64,000 nucleotides of DNA from JBBSBL01 sp038251325 (GCA_038251325.1 JBBSBL010000007.1:1-64000), one strand, 5' to 3'. Shown: positions 49,485 to 58,420, counted from the stretch's first letter. The notes: generated by a model not told the origin, from the letters alone. Numbers and translations: made by a program.

Positions 49485-51839
49485 ATGACCGGGGGCGACG
49501 GAACCCGTGACCGCCTCGGCCGCTACCGCGGCAAGCGCGACCTCGCCGCCACGCCCGAGCCCTCCGGCGAGGAGCGGCTCGACGCGCACGACGGCGCCGC
49601 GCCGCGGTTCGTCATCCAGCAACACGACGCCACGCGCCTGCACTGGGACCTCCGCCTGGAGCGCGACGGCGTCCTCGCCTCGTGGGCGATCCCCAACGGG
49701 ATCCCGCCGGACCCGAAGCACAACCGCAAGGCGGTCCGGACCGAGGACCATCCGCTCTCCTACCTCGAGTTCGCCGGCGAGATCCCCCGGGGCCAGTACG
49801 GCGCCGGCACGATGACGATCTGGGACCGGGGCACCTACGGGCTCGTGAAGTGGACCGACGAGAAGGTCGAGGTCGATCTCGCGGGCGAGCGCGTGCAGGG
49901 GCGCTACGGGCTCTTCCACACCGGCCCCGAGCCCGGCGACTGGATGATCCACCGGATGTCCCCGGCGGCGGACCCCGACCGCGAGGAGCTCCCGCGCGAC
50001 CTCCTGCCGATGCTGGCCACCGGGGCGGCGCGCCCACCGGCCGGGGAGGGGTGGGCCTATGAGGTCAAGTGGGACGGGATCCGGGCCCTCGCGGGCTCCG
50101 AGCCGGGGCGGCTGCGCCTCTGGAGCCGGAACCTCATCGACCTCACCCCGCGCTACCCCGAGCTGCGCGCCCTCGGCCGGGCACTCGGCGCCCGCGAGGC
50201 GCTGCTCGACGGCGAGATCGTCGCCTTCGACGAGGAGGGCAAGCCGAGCTTCGAGCGCCTCCAGTCGCGGATGAACCTCGCCGGCGAGGCGGCGATCAAG
50301 CGCGCGGCGGCCGCGGTGCCGGTGGTCTACGCGATCTTCGACGTGCTCCACCTCGACGGCCGCCCGTGGCTCCGCGCTCCGTGGAGCGAGCGGCGCGCGG
50401 CGCTCGAAGCGCTCGGCCTGGACGGGCCGGCGTGGCGGACGCCGGCGACCCATGACGACGGGGTCGCGCTGTTCGCCGCCACGGCGCGCCACGGGCTCGA
50501 GGGCGTCGTGGCCAAGCGCCGCGACGCGCCGTACGAGCCGGGACGGCGGAGCCGCGCCTGGGTCAAGGCGCGCCACCGCCACAGCGAGGAGCTGCTGGTC
50601 GGGGGCTGGACCGCGGGCGAGGGGCGCCGGAGCGAGACGATGGGCGCGCTGCTCGTCGGCCGTCGCGACGAGGCCGGCGAGCTGGTCTACGCCGGGCGCG
50701 TGGGCTCCGGGCTCGACGAGCGCGTGCTGGCCGAGCTCGGCCGCCGGCTGGCGAGCCTGGAGCGGACGGACTCCCCGTTCACCGCCGGCCCCGCAGCGCC
50801 GAAGCGCGCGCGGTGGGCGGACCCGGAGATCGCGATCGAGGTCGAGTTCAGCGAGCGCACGCGCGAGGGCCTCCTGCGCCAGCCGACCTTCAAGGCGCTG
50901 CGCGACCCCGCCTTCCCGCCACCGCCCGATCGCGAGGGCGGCGCGGAGGCCGAGGTCGAGGGCCGTGCGCTCCGCCTCTCGAACCTCGCCAAGGTGATCT
51001 ACCCGGCCACCGGGTTCACCAAGGGCGAGCTCATCGGGTTCTACCGGGGGATCGCTCCCGCGCTCCTCCCCCACCTCGACGACCGCCCCCTGACGCTCAA
51101 GCGCTACCCCGACGGCGTCGAGGGCAAGTTCTTCTACGAGAAGCAGCGCCCGAGCCACGCGCCCGACTGGGTGCGCTCCGTCCGCGTGGACTCCGGGCGG
51201 CGCGGCCACGTCGACTACGTCATCGCCGATGACCTCCCGACGCTCGTCTGGCTGGCGAACCTCGCCGACCTCGAGCTCCACCCCTCGCTCTCGCGCGCCT
51301 CCGACCTCGACCACCCGACGGTGGTGGCCTTCGACCTCGACCCCGGCGCGCCCGCGGGCCTCGTCGAGTGCTGCGAGGTCGCGCTCGTGCTGCGCGGCCT
51401 CTTCGCCCGGCTCGGGCTGGAGTGCCGCGCCAAGACCTCCGGGTCCAAGGGGCTGCAGGTCTACCTGCCGCTGAACCGCGGCGAGGCGACCTACGCGGAG
51501 ACCAAGCCGTTCGCCCGCACGATCGCGGAGACGCTCGAGGGACGGATGCCGGACCTCGTCGTCTCCCGGATGACCAAGGCGCGGCGGAGCGGCCGGGTGC
51601 TCGTCGACTGGAGCCAGAACGACGTCTACAAGACGACGGTGAGCGTCTACTCCCTGCGCGCGCGCGAGCGGCCGACGGTGTCCACGCCGGTGAGCTGGGA
51701 GGAGGTCGAGGCCTGCCGCGAGGACGGCGATCGCGAGCTTCTGGTGTTCGGACCCGCCGCGGTGCTCGACCGCGTCGCGGACCGGGGCGATGAGTTCGCC
51801 CCGGTGCTGAGCCTCCGCCAGGCGCTCCCGGCCCTGTAG
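49485..51839 (+). CDS. ligD: Multifunctional non-homologous end-joining protein LigD
   Basis: A 784-residue protein in the order phosphoesterase - ligase - polymerase. The N-terminal 3'-phosphoesterase has FVIQQHDATRLHWDLRLE and GEIPRGQYGAGTMTIWDRG. The ATP-dependent ligase starts with the nucleophile Lys195 in YEVKWDGIRA, and ends in an OB-fold region with RVGSGLDE. The primase-polymerase has the metal motif FDLDPG (Asp617 and Asp619) and HPSLSRASDLDHP. This is the Pseudomonas-like domain order, not the mycobacterial one. LigD works with Ku in double-strand break repair; no ku gene is in the window. ATG at 49485. Confidence 0.95.
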   Translation: MTGGDGTRDRLGRYRGKRDLAATPEPSGEERLDAHDGAAPRFVIQQHDATRLHWDLRLERDGVLASWAIPNGIPPDPKHNRKAVRTEDHPLSYLEFAGEIPRGQYGAGTMTIWDRGTYGLVKWTDEKVEVDLAGERVQGRYGLFHTGPEPGDWMIHRMSPAADPDREELPRDLLPMLATGAARPPAGEGWAYEVKWDGIRALAGSEPGRLRLWSRNLIDLTPRYPELRALGRALGAREALLDGEIVAFDEEGKPSFERLQSRMNLAGEAAIKRAAAAVPVVYAIFDVLHLDGRPWLRAPWSERRAALEALGLDGPAWRTPATHDDGVALFAATARHGLEGVVAKRRDAPYEPGRRSRAWVKARHRHSEELLVGGWTAGEGRRSETMGALLVGRRDEAGELVYAGRVGSGLDERVLAELGRRLASLERTDSPFTAGPAAPKRARWADPEIAIEVEFSERTREGLLRQPTFKALRDPAFPPPPDREGGAEAEVEGRALRLSNLAKVIYPATGFTKGELIGFYRGIAPALLPHLDDRPLTLKRYPDGVEGKFFYEKQRPSHAPDWVRSVRVDSGRRGHVDYVIADDLPTLVWLANLADLELHPSLSRASDLDHPTVVAFDLDPGAPAGLVECCEVALVLRGLFARLGLECRAKTSGSKGLQVYLPLNRGEATYAETKPFARTIAETLEGRMPDLVVSRMTKARRSGRVLVDWSQNDVYKTTVSVYSLRARERPTVSTPVSWEEVEACREDGDRELLVFGPAAVLDRVADRGDEFAPVLSLRQALPAL

Positions 51840-52490
51840 CTAGAGCACGACGTTGCGCGCCGCGAGGTGCGTGCCGACCTTGCGCTTCACGCGCTGGAGC
51901 GCGTTGTCGACCGTCTTGGTGTCGCACTCCAGGCGCCCGCCGATCTCCTCGTAGGAGCGCCCGTCGAGGTAGAGCGAGAGCGTCCGCGACTCCAGATCGG
52001 AGAGCACGGTGGAGAGGCACGCGACCAGCGCCGTCAGCTCCTCGGAGGAGATGACCTGGTTCACCGGGTCGTTGACCGAAGGGCCCGGGAGCACCTCGTC
52101 GAGCGTCGGCTCCCCGTCGCCGGCGGAGTGCGCCGGCGTGGAGGAGAACGACACGTACTGGTTCAGCGGGACGTGCTTGTTGCGCGTCGCGGTCTTGACC
52201 GCGGTGATGATCTGCCGCGTGATGCAGAGCTCCGCGAAGTTGCGGAAGCTCGACTCCCGGTCGGTGCGGTAGTCCCGCACCGCCTTGTAGAGCCCGACCA
52301 GCCCCTCCTGGATCAGGTCGTCGGCGTCGCCGCCGGCGAGGAAGTACGAGGACGCCTTCAGGCGGACGAAGCCGTGGTAGCGGCGGATGATCTGGTCGTA
52401 CGCCTCGACGCTCCCCTGCTTGGCGAGCGCGATGAGATACCCCTCATCGACCTGAGGTCGAGAGTGAGCCTGCTGAGAGATCCTGGCCAC
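51840..52490 (-). CDS. sigH: SigH-like RNA polymerase sigma factor
   Basis: A 216-residue sigma-70-family protein of the SigH/Spo0H type: GYLIALAKQGSVEAYDQIIRR, then GGDADDLIQEGLVGLYKAVRDY and FRNFAELCITRQIITAVKTA (region 2), and LSDLESRTLSLYLDGRSYEEIG with CDTKTVDNALQRVKRKV (region 4). Thermoleophilia genomes are known to carry such a sigma. The GTG at 52488-52490 is used; its ribosome site is weak. The leader has palindromes and a TTGACA promoter (52592-52655). It follows rlmB on the same strand. Confidence 0.88.
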   Translation of the reverse strand: MARISQQAHSRPQVDEGYLIALAKQGSVEAYDQIIRRYHGFVRLKASSYFLAGGDADDLIQEGLVGLYKAVRDYRTDRESSFRNFAELCITRQIITAVKTATRNKHVPLNQYVSFSSTPAHSAGDGEPTLDEVLPGPSVNDPVNQVISSEELTALVACLSTVLSDLESRTLSLYLDGRSYEEIGGRLECDTKTVDNALQRVKRKVGTHLAARNVVL

Positions 52491-52591
52491 GAGCGAACCT
52501 TTCCCGCCGCCCGGACGAGCCGGTGGCGTTGCTCAGTGGCGCGTTACCTCCCCTAGGCGCCGCACCTCACATATGTTCCTCCCACGCGGCG

Positions 52592-52606
52592 ACCTCAAGC
52601 TGAGGT
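52592..52606. promoter_or_regulatory. Palindrome ACCTCA-AGC-TGAGGT in the sigH leader
   Basis: A perfect 6-3-6 inverted repeat lies about 100 bases before the sigH start. The half-site ACCTCA recurs at 52564-52569, and TGAGGT at 52453-52458, inside the first codons of sigH, as part of the palindrome CGACCT-G-AGGTCG (52448-52460). Repeated half-sites suggest a dimeric regulator or an RNA structure; the protein is unknown. Confidence 0.4.
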
Positions 52607-52626
52607 ACACCGTTACTGCGGGCGGA

Positions 52627-52655
52627 GGTTTACCGGGGCGCCGGGGGATTGTCAA
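52627..52655 (-). promoter_or_regulatory. Putative sigH promoter
   Basis: On the minus strand TTGACA (52650-52655), a perfect -35, is followed after 17 bases by TAAACC (52627-52632), a weak -10. It overlaps the end of rlmB, so sigH could be made apart from cysS-rlmB, with a leader of about 130 bases. Confidence 0.4.
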
Positions 52656-53340
52656 CCCGGCGAACCCGCACGACCTCGTAGAGGAGCGCCGCCGCGGCCG
52701 CGCCGACGTTGAGCGATCCCATCCGCCCGCGGATCGGGAGCGCCACCAGGTCGTCGCACGCGGCGGCCACGCGCGGGCGCAGCCCGCGGCCCTCGGAGCC
52801 GAGGACCAGGGCGACGCCGCCGGTGTAGTCGGGCGCGTTCCACGCCGTGCGGGCGCCCGCCGCCGCGCCGTAGCACCAGCACCCGGCGCCCTTCGCGTCG
52901 GCGAGAAAGTCGGCGACGTTGCGCACCCGGGCGACCGGCAGGTGCTCGACCGCGCCGGCCGAGGCCTTGCACACCGCGGCGGTGACCTGCGCCGCGCGGC
53001 GCTCGGGGATGACGACGCCTCTCGCGCCGGCGCACTCGGCGGTGCGGCAGACCGCGCCGAGGTTCTGGGGGTCCTGGACCTCGTCGAGCACGACGAGCAG
53101 TGGATCGCGCGCGGCGAGCAGCTCGGCGGGGTCGGCGTAGCGGAACGCGGAGGCCTGGGCGCACACGCCCTGGTGGGCCTCGGACTCGCAGCGCCGGGCG
53201 ATCTCCGCCGCGTCGGCGAGCGTGACCGCGATGTCCCGCAGCCAAGGCTCGTGGGCCGCGCCGCGCGTCGCCCACACCTCGCCGACGTCGCGCGGGCCGT
53301 GCAGCGCCTCGCGCACCGGGTTGCGGCCGTAGACGATCAC
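52630..53340 (-). CDS. rlmB: TrmH/RlmB-type 23S rRNA 2'-O-ribose methyltransferase
   Basis: A 236-residue SPOUT methyltransferase. It starts (V)IVYGRNPVREAL, typical of the substrate-binding N-domain, and has the SPOUT motifs LVVLDEVQDPQNLGAVCRTAE, GGVALVLGSEGRGLRP and LPIRGRMGSLNVGAAAAALLYE. It methylates a 23S rRNA ribose using SAM. The GTG at 53338-53340 overlaps the cysS stop (GTGA). The cysS-rlmB order is conserved across Actinobacteria. Confidence 0.93.
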   Translation of the reverse strand: MIVYGRNPVREALHGPRDVGEVWATRGAAHEPWLRDIAVTLADAAEIARRCESEAHQGVCAQASAFRYADPAELLAARDPLLVVLDEVQDPQNLGAVCRTAECAGARGVVIPERRAAQVTAAVCKASAGAVEHLPVARVRNVADFLADAKGAGCWCYGAAAGARTAWNAPDYTGGVALVLGSEGRGLRPRVAAACDDLVALPIRGRMGSLNVGAAAAALLYEVVRVRRVDNPPAPR

Positions 53341-54701
53341 CGGTCTGCCGGCCGGAGCTCCGGGCCCGCGGGGCCGTCCCGCACTGCCCACCCCGCGGCC
53401 GCCAACGCGTCGCGCAGGCGGTCCGCCTCGGCGTAGTCCCCCGCGCGCCGGGCCGCCTCGCGGCGCTCGAGCAGCTCGCGGGCCGCGGCGTCCGGCCCCG
53501 CCGCGCCGGCGTCCTCGTCGTCGAGCAGGTTCTCCAACCCGAGCAGCCCGAGCATCTCCCGGAGATCCGCGTCGCCGACCTCGGCGCCGCGGCGGTTGGC
53601 CTCGCGCACCCATTCGAACATGGCGCCCAGCGCGGCGGCGGTGTTGAAGTCGGCGGCCAGCGCGTCGAGGAACCGCTCGCGCAGCGGCGCGAGGTCGGCC
53701 GGGCCCGGGCCGGGCACGAGCCGCCGCGCGGCCTCGCGCACGCGCGTCACGCGCGTCGCCGCCTCCTCCAGGCGCTCGGGAGAGTAGGCGAGCGGCTGGC
53801 GGTAGTGGCCGCCGCAGAGGTACATCAGGAGCGCGTCGCGGCCGTGGGCGGCGAGCGCCTCGTGGAGCAGGAACACGTTGCCCTGCGACTTCGCCATCTT
53901 CTCGCCCTGCAGTCGCACCATGCCGTTGTGCATCCACAGCGCGGCCAGCGGGGCGCCGCGCGCCGCCTCGGTCTGGGCGGCCTCGTTCTCGTGGTGGGGG
54001 AAGAGCAGGTCGACTCCGCCGCCGTGGATGTCGAACCCGAGGCCGAGGATCGCTTCGGCCATCGCGGAACACTCGATGTGCCAACCGGGCCGGCCCCGGC
54101 CCCACGGTGAGGGCCAGGAGGTGTCCTCGCCCTCCTTCGCCCCCTTCCACAGCGCGAAGTCGAGCGGATCCTCCTTGCGCGTCGCGCCCTCCACCCCCTC
54201 CCCCTGGTCCATGTCGTCGACGTCGCGGTGGGACAGGCCGCCGTAGGCCGGCCAGGAGCGCACCCGGAAGTAGACGTCGCCGTCGGCCGCATAGGCGTGC
54301 CCGCCCTCGACCAGCGCCTCGATCAGCCCGACGATCTCCGCCATCGTCTCGCTGGCCAGCGGCTCGCGGTCGGGTCGGCCCAGGCCGAGCGCGTCGGTGT
54401 CCTCCAGGTAGCGGGCGCTCATCTCGGCCGCCAGGGCGCCGCTGGCCACCTCGGCCTCAAGGGCCGCCGCGTAGATCTTGTCGTTGATGTCGGTGATGTT
54501 GATGACGAGCGTGACGTCGAGTCCCTCGTGCTCCAGGAAGCGCCGGAGCAGCGAGAAGACGACGTAGGGCCGGGCGTTGCCGACGTGGATTCGCCCGTAG
54601 ACCGTCGGCCCGCAGGCGTAGATCCCGACGCGTCCCGGGTCTCGGGGCGCGAGCGGGCGAACCTCCCCGGTGCGCGTGTCGTGCAGCGTGATCCGGCGCA
54701 T
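53337..54701 (-). CDS. cysS: Cysteinyl-tRNA synthetase
   Basis: A 454-residue class I aminoacyl-tRNA synthetase. The zinc/HIGH region reads YACGPTVYGRIHVGNARPY, the second zinc part GWHIECSAMA and GVDLLFPHHENEAAQ, and KMSKS is present as EKMAKSQGN. A C-terminal DALR-type helical domain with AADFNTAAALGAMFEWV follows. It could also be read as MshC by some fold features, but the domain order and C-terminal length favour CysS. The ATG at 54699-54701 is used; a GTG a few codons earlier is possible. Confidence 0.93.
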   Translation of the reverse strand: MRRITLHDTRTGEVRPLAPRDPGRVGIYACGPTVYGRIHVGNARPYVVFSLLRRFLEHEGLDVTLVINITDINDKIYAAALEAEVASGALAAEMSARYLEDTDALGLGRPDREPLASETMAEIVGLIEALVEGGHAYAADGDVYFRVRSWPAYGGLSHRDVDDMDQGEGVEGATRKEDPLDFALWKGAKEGEDTSWPSPWGRGRPGWHIECSAMAEAILGLGFDIHGGGVDLLFPHHENEAAQTEAARGAPLAALWMHNGMVRLQGEKMAKSQGNVFLLHEALAAHGRDALLMYLCGGHYRQPLAYSPERLEEAATRVTRVREAARRLVPGPGPADLAPLRERFLDALAADFNTAAALGAMFEWVREANRRGAEVGDADLREMLGLLGLENLLDDEDAGAAGPDAAARELLERREAARRAGDYAEADRLRDALAAAGWAVRDGPAGPELRPADR

Positions 54702-54773
54702 CGGGAGGGTCACCCTACCGGCGCCCCCGCGGCGTGGCCGCCCGGCCGCGACGGGCGATAGGGTGCCGCGGCG

Positions 54774-56018
54774 GTGATCGGGACGCCCCTCCACGCCGAC
54801 CGTCTCGCGCTCGTCGAGCGCGCCTTCCGGACCCTGCCGAGCCGATACCTCGGCGCGGAGGCGGGGTTCGACGCCACCTACCACGTCCGCCTCGTCGACC
54901 TCGGGCACTCGTGGGAGGTGCGCTGCACCACGCACGGGGCGCGGGTCCGAAAGGGCATCACCCGCCGCGCGCCGGACGTGACGATCGTCACCGACGCGCA
55001 GACCTGGCTCGCGCTGCGCGAGGGCCGCTTCTCGGCGCTGGACGCCTTCTCCCGCCGGGCCCTGACGGCGCGGGGCGACCTCGATCTCGCGGTGGCCTTC
55101 GAGGGGATGTTCCGCCTCCCGAGCGGGCGCCCGCCGCTGCTGCGCATGCACGAGGTCCGCGCCGGACGGGAGCGGATCTCCACGCTGACGATGGGGTCGG
55201 GCTCCGACGTGCTCCTGCTCCACGGGCTCGGCGGCACGAAGGCGAGCTTCTACGAGACGGCGGCGGCCCTGAGCCGCGAGCACCGCGTCCACGCGATCGA
55301 CCTCCCGGGCTTCGGCTCCTCGAGCAAGCCGCTCACCGCGCCGTACGACCCGCGCTGGTACGCCGGCGTGGTGCTGGGCCTGATGGACGGGCTGGAGATC
55401 GATCGGGCGCACCTGGTCGGGAACTCGATGGGCGGGCGGATCGCCATCGAGGTCGGGCTCCAGGCGCCGAACCGCGTGACCTCCCTCGGCCTGCTGTGCC
55501 CGTCGGTGGCCTTCGTCTCGCGCGACTTCCATCCCCTCGTGCGCGCCCTGCGCCCGGAGCTCGGCCTCGTCCCCCACCGGTTCACCCGCGGGATGGTCGA
55601 GCGACAGTTCTGGGCGCTGTTCAGCGACCGCGATCTCGTCGATCCCGCGATGGCCGAGGTCGTGGTCGACGAGTTCCAGCGCGTCTATGGCTCGGCCGGC
55701 GCCCGCCACGCCTTCCTCGCCTCGGCCCGCAACCTCTACCTCGAGGCCCCGTTCGGCCGGCGCGGCTTCTATCCCCGCCTGGCCGGGCTCGAGCCTCAGG
55801 CGCTGTTCGTCTGGACGCGCGGGGACCGGCTGATCCCGCCGGCCTTCGAGCGCCATGTGCGCCGCTGGCTCCCGCGGGCCGAGCAGATCGTGCTCGACTC
55901 GTGCGGTCACGTGCCCCAGGTCGAGCGCCCGGAGCAGACGAACGGGCTGCTGCGACGCTTCCTCGCGGGAGTCGAGGCCCTCGGCGGCGCCGGGCTCGCG
56001 CCGGCGGCGGCGGCGTAG
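54774..56018 (+). CDS. SCP2-like domain fused to alpha/beta hydrolase
   Basis: A 414-residue fusion. Residues about 15-120 look like an SCP2 sterol-carrier domain (FDATYHVRLVDLGHSWEVRC, VTIVTDAQTWLALREGRFSALDAF). The rest is an alpha/beta hydrolase with LLLHGLGGTKASFYE, the nucleophile elbow VGNSMGGRIA, an acid in VWTRGDRLIPP and His in DSCGHVPQVERPE. It may act on bound lipids; the substrate is unknown. GTG at 54774. The acyltransferase and SRPBCC genes follow in the same direction. Confidence 0.82.
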   Translation: MIGTPLHADRLALVERAFRTLPSRYLGAEAGFDATYHVRLVDLGHSWEVRCTTHGARVRKGITRRAPDVTIVTDAQTWLALREGRFSALDAFSRRALTARGDLDLAVAFEGMFRLPSGRPPLLRMHEVRAGRERISTLTMGSGSDVLLLHGLGGTKASFYETAAALSREHRVHAIDLPGFGSSSKPLTAPYDPRWYAGVVLGLMDGLEIDRAHLVGNSMGGRIAIEVGLQAPNRVTSLGLLCPSVAFVSRDFHPLVRALRPELGLVPHRFTRGMVERQFWALFSDRDLVDPAMAEVVVDEFQRVYGSAGARHAFLASARNLYLEAPFGRRGFYPRLAGLEPQALFVWTRGDRLIPPAFERHVRRWLPRAEQIVLDSCGHVPQVERPEQTNGLLRRFLAGVEALGGAGLAPAAAA

Positions 56019-56028
56019 ACTGGCGCCC

Positions 56029-57000
56029 ATGGCCACGCCTCCGGTATCCGACCGCGCCCGGCGCAACGGACACGCGCCCGGCGATCAGGGCTTCGGTCTG
56101 CCCGAGGACACGCCCGCAGCCGACGGCAGTGGGGCCGTGTCCCCGACGGCCGCGTTGCTCAGGCGCGCCGCGCGCGGCGTCGCGGCGCTGGCGCAGGCCC
56201 GCATCCCGCCGGCCCACCTCGACGACCGCGATCCCGACTACATCCGCGACCGCCTGCCCGCGATGTGGCTCGCCGCGAGCCTGTGGTTCCGCGGTGAGGT
56301 CCGCGGCCTGGGCAACGTGCCCGAGCAGGGCCCCGTGCTCCTCGTCGGCAACCACTCGGGCGGCAACCTCACGCCGGACACGCTCGTGCTGACCCTCGCC
56401 TTCAGCGCCTACTTCGGCGTCGAGCGGGCCTTCTACCAACTCGCCCACAACCTCGTGCTCTCGGTTCCCGGCCTGTCGTTTCTGCGCCGCTTCGGCACGG
56501 TGGCGGCGTCGCCGCGCAACGCCGAGAAGGCGCTGGACGCCGGCGCGGCCCTGCTCGTCTACCCGGGTGGCGATCGCGAGGTCCATCGGCCCTCGTGGCA
56601 GCGCCACCGCGTCGACTTCGGCGGGCGCAAGGGCTTCATCCGTCTCGCGCTGGAAAGGGACGTGCCGATCGTCCCCGTCGTCGCCGCCGGCGGTCAGGAG
56701 ACCGCGCTCTTCCTCAGCCAGGGAGAGAACCTGGCCAAGCTGCTCGGGCTCGACCGCATGTTCCGCCTCAAGGTGCTGCCGGTCTCGATCGCCGTGCCGT
56801 GGGGCCTGAACGTGGGCGACATGCTCGGACACCTGCCGCTTCCGGCGAAGATCACCGTCGAGGTGCTGCCGCCCGTCCACCTGCGCGAGGAGTTCGGCCC
56901 GGAGCCGGACGTCGACGAGGTGTACGACCACGTCGTCCGGCTCATGCAGGACACCCTGGACGCGCTCGCCGCCGAGCGCCGCCTCCCGGTGCTCGGATGA
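56029..57000 (+). CDS. PlsC/DGAT2-like acyltransferase
   Basis: A 323-residue lysophospholipid-type acyltransferase. The histidine motif is VGNHSGGNLTPD, so the Asp is displaced from the usual HX4D spacing. LLVYPGGDREV and GGRKGFIRLALERDVPIVPVVAAGG match the eukaryotic DGAT2-like branch better than bacterial PlsC. An N-terminal tail of about 75 residues is low-complexity. The ATG at 56029 is 10 bases after the hydrolase stop. It would esterify a lipid such as a glycerolipid; acceptor unknown. Confidence 0.8.
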   Translation: MATPPVSDRARRNGHAPGDQGFGLPEDTPAADGSGAVSPTAALLRRAARGVAALAQARIPPAHLDDRDPDYIRDRLPAMWLAASLWFRGEVRGLGNVPEQGPVLLVGNHSGGNLTPDTLVLTLAFSAYFGVERAFYQLAHNLVLSVPGLSFLRRFGTVAASPRNAEKALDAGAALLVYPGGDREVHRPSWQRHRVDFGGRKGFIRLALERDVPIVPVVAAGGQETALFLSQGENLAKLLGLDRMFRLKVLPVSIAVPWGLNVGDMLGHLPLPAKITVEVLPPVHLREEFGPEPDVDEVYDHVVRLMQDTLDALAAERRLPVLG

Positions 57001-57482
57001 GGGTCGCCGCGGCAGCGGACATCGCGGCGCCGCCCGCGGCCGGGTGGACCTTCGTCGTCGATCCGGCCCGATACCTGGAGTTCATGGCCGGCATGACGCG
57101 CTGGGAGGTGGTCGGGGAGCGCGCCCGCGGTCTCGGCGCGCGCTACCGGATGCTGCTGCTCGTTGGGTCCGCGGAGGTGGGCGGCCTCGTCGAGGTGGTC
57201 GAGTGGGAGGAGGAGCGCGACATCGCCTGGCACTCGGTCACCGGGCTCGACCAGCGCGGCCGCTGGCGGCTGCGCGAGCGCGAGGACGGCGGCACCCACG
57301 TCGAGCTCCGGATCCAGTACGGCGTCGCCGGGGCCGGGATCAGCGGCTGGCTCGCCGAGCACGTTGCCTCGGGCACCGTCCGCGGCCACCTGCGCCACTC
57401 CGTGGTGGAGCTCAAGCGACAGGTCGAGCTCGAGGCCCGGCGCCGCCGGGCCGCCGCGCGGCGCACGGCCGCGATCCCCTGA
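56997..57482 (+). CDS. SRPBCC family protein (cyclase/dehydrase-like)
   Basis: A 161-residue START-like protein: MRVAAAADIAAPPAAGWTFVVDPARYLEFMAGMTRWEVV, then ARYRMLLLVGSAEVGGLVEVVEW and GTHVELRIQYGV. The last 30 residues are a basic helix (RRRRAAARR). The ATG overlaps the acyltransferase stop (ATGA), so it is cotranslated; a lipid or polyketide ligand fits the neighbours. Confidence 0.82.
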   Translation: MRVAAAADIAAPPAAGWTFVVDPARYLEFMAGMTRWEVVGERARGLGARYRMLLLVGSAEVGGLVEVVEWEEERDIAWHSVTGLDQRGRWRLREREDGGTHVELRIQYGVAGAGISGWLAEHVASGTVRGHLRHSVVELKRQVELEARRRRAAARRTAAIP

Positions 57483-58420
57483 GCGTACGGGCGGGGCACG
57501 CGGCCGACGGGCGGTTCGCGCCGAGCCCGACCGGGCCGCTGCATCTCGGCAACCTCCGCACGGCTCTGCTGGCCTGGCTCTTCGCCCGCGCCGGCGGCGG
57601 CCGCTTCCTGGTCCGTATCGAGGATCTCGACTCCGCCCGGGTGCGGCCGGGCGCCGCCGAGGCGCAACTCGCGGACCTCGCCTCGCTCGGCCTCGACCAT
57701 GACGGCCCGGTGGAGCGTCAGTCGGCTCGAACGGACGGCTACGCCGCGGCGATCGCGGACCTCGAGGCCGCCGGGCTCCTCTACCCGTGCTTCTGCAGCC
57801 GCGCGGAGATCCGCGCCGCCGTCTCCGCGCCCCACGGCCCGGTCGGGGCCTACCCCGGGACCTGCGCGCGGCTCACCGGCGCCGAGCGGCGGAGCCGCCT
57901 CGCCGCCGCCGCCCGCCCGCCAGCCCGGCGCGTTCGCTCGGCGACTGAGGAGATCGCCTGGACCGACCGCCTGGGCGGGGCCCGGGCCGGCCCGGTCGAC
58001 GACGTCGTCGTGCGCCGCGGCGACGGGGCCTACGCCTACCACCTCGCGGTCGTGGTGGACGACGCCGCGCAGGGGATCGGCGAGGTCGTGCGGGGCGACG
58101 ACCTCGCCGACGCGACGCCGCGCCAGGTCGCCCTCGGGCGCCTGCTCGGGCTGCCCGAGCCGACCTGGACCCACGTCCCGCTCGTCCTCGGCCCCGACGG
58201 CGCGCGCCTCGCCAAGCGCCACGGCACGGTCACGCTCGCCGACCGCGCGGCCCGCGGCGAGTCGCCGGCCGACGTGCTGGCCCTCCTCGCTCGCAGCCTC
58301 AGCCTGGCGCGCGCCGGCGAGCACCCCACGCCCGCGGAGCTCCTCGCCCGCTTCGACCCGGCCGCGCTGCCGCGCGTACCGTGGACCCTCGACGCGGACG
58401 CACCGCGAGTGACGGATTGA
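57479..58420 (+). CDS. gluQ: Glutamyl-Q tRNA(Asp) synthetase
   Basis: A 313-residue GluRS-like protein that glutamylates queuosine in tRNA(Asp). The start region is GRFAPSPTGPLHLGNLRTAL (HIGH-like), zinc ligands lie in LYPCFCSRAE and YPGTCARL, and the KMSKS-like loop is RLAKRHGTV. No in-frame ATG, GTG or TTG exists close upstream; a CTG at 57479-57481 overlaps the previous stop as CTGA and is taken as the start. Without an anticodon-binding domain it matches the short YadB/GluQ form rather than GltX. Confidence 0.87.
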   Translation: MSVRAGHAADGRFAPSPTGPLHLGNLRTALLAWLFARAGGGRFLVRIEDLDSARVRPGAAEAQLADLASLGLDHDGPVERQSARTDGYAAAIADLEAAGLLYPCFCSRAEIRAAVSAPHGPVGAYPGTCARLTGAERRSRLAAAARPPARRVRSATEEIAWTDRLGGARAGPVDDVVVRRGDGAYAYHLAVVVDDAAQGIGEVVRGDDLADATPRQVALGRLLGLPEPTWTHVPLVLGPDGARLAKRHGTVTLADRAARGESPADVLALLARSLSLARAGEHPTPAELLARFDPAALPRVPWTLDADAPRVTD

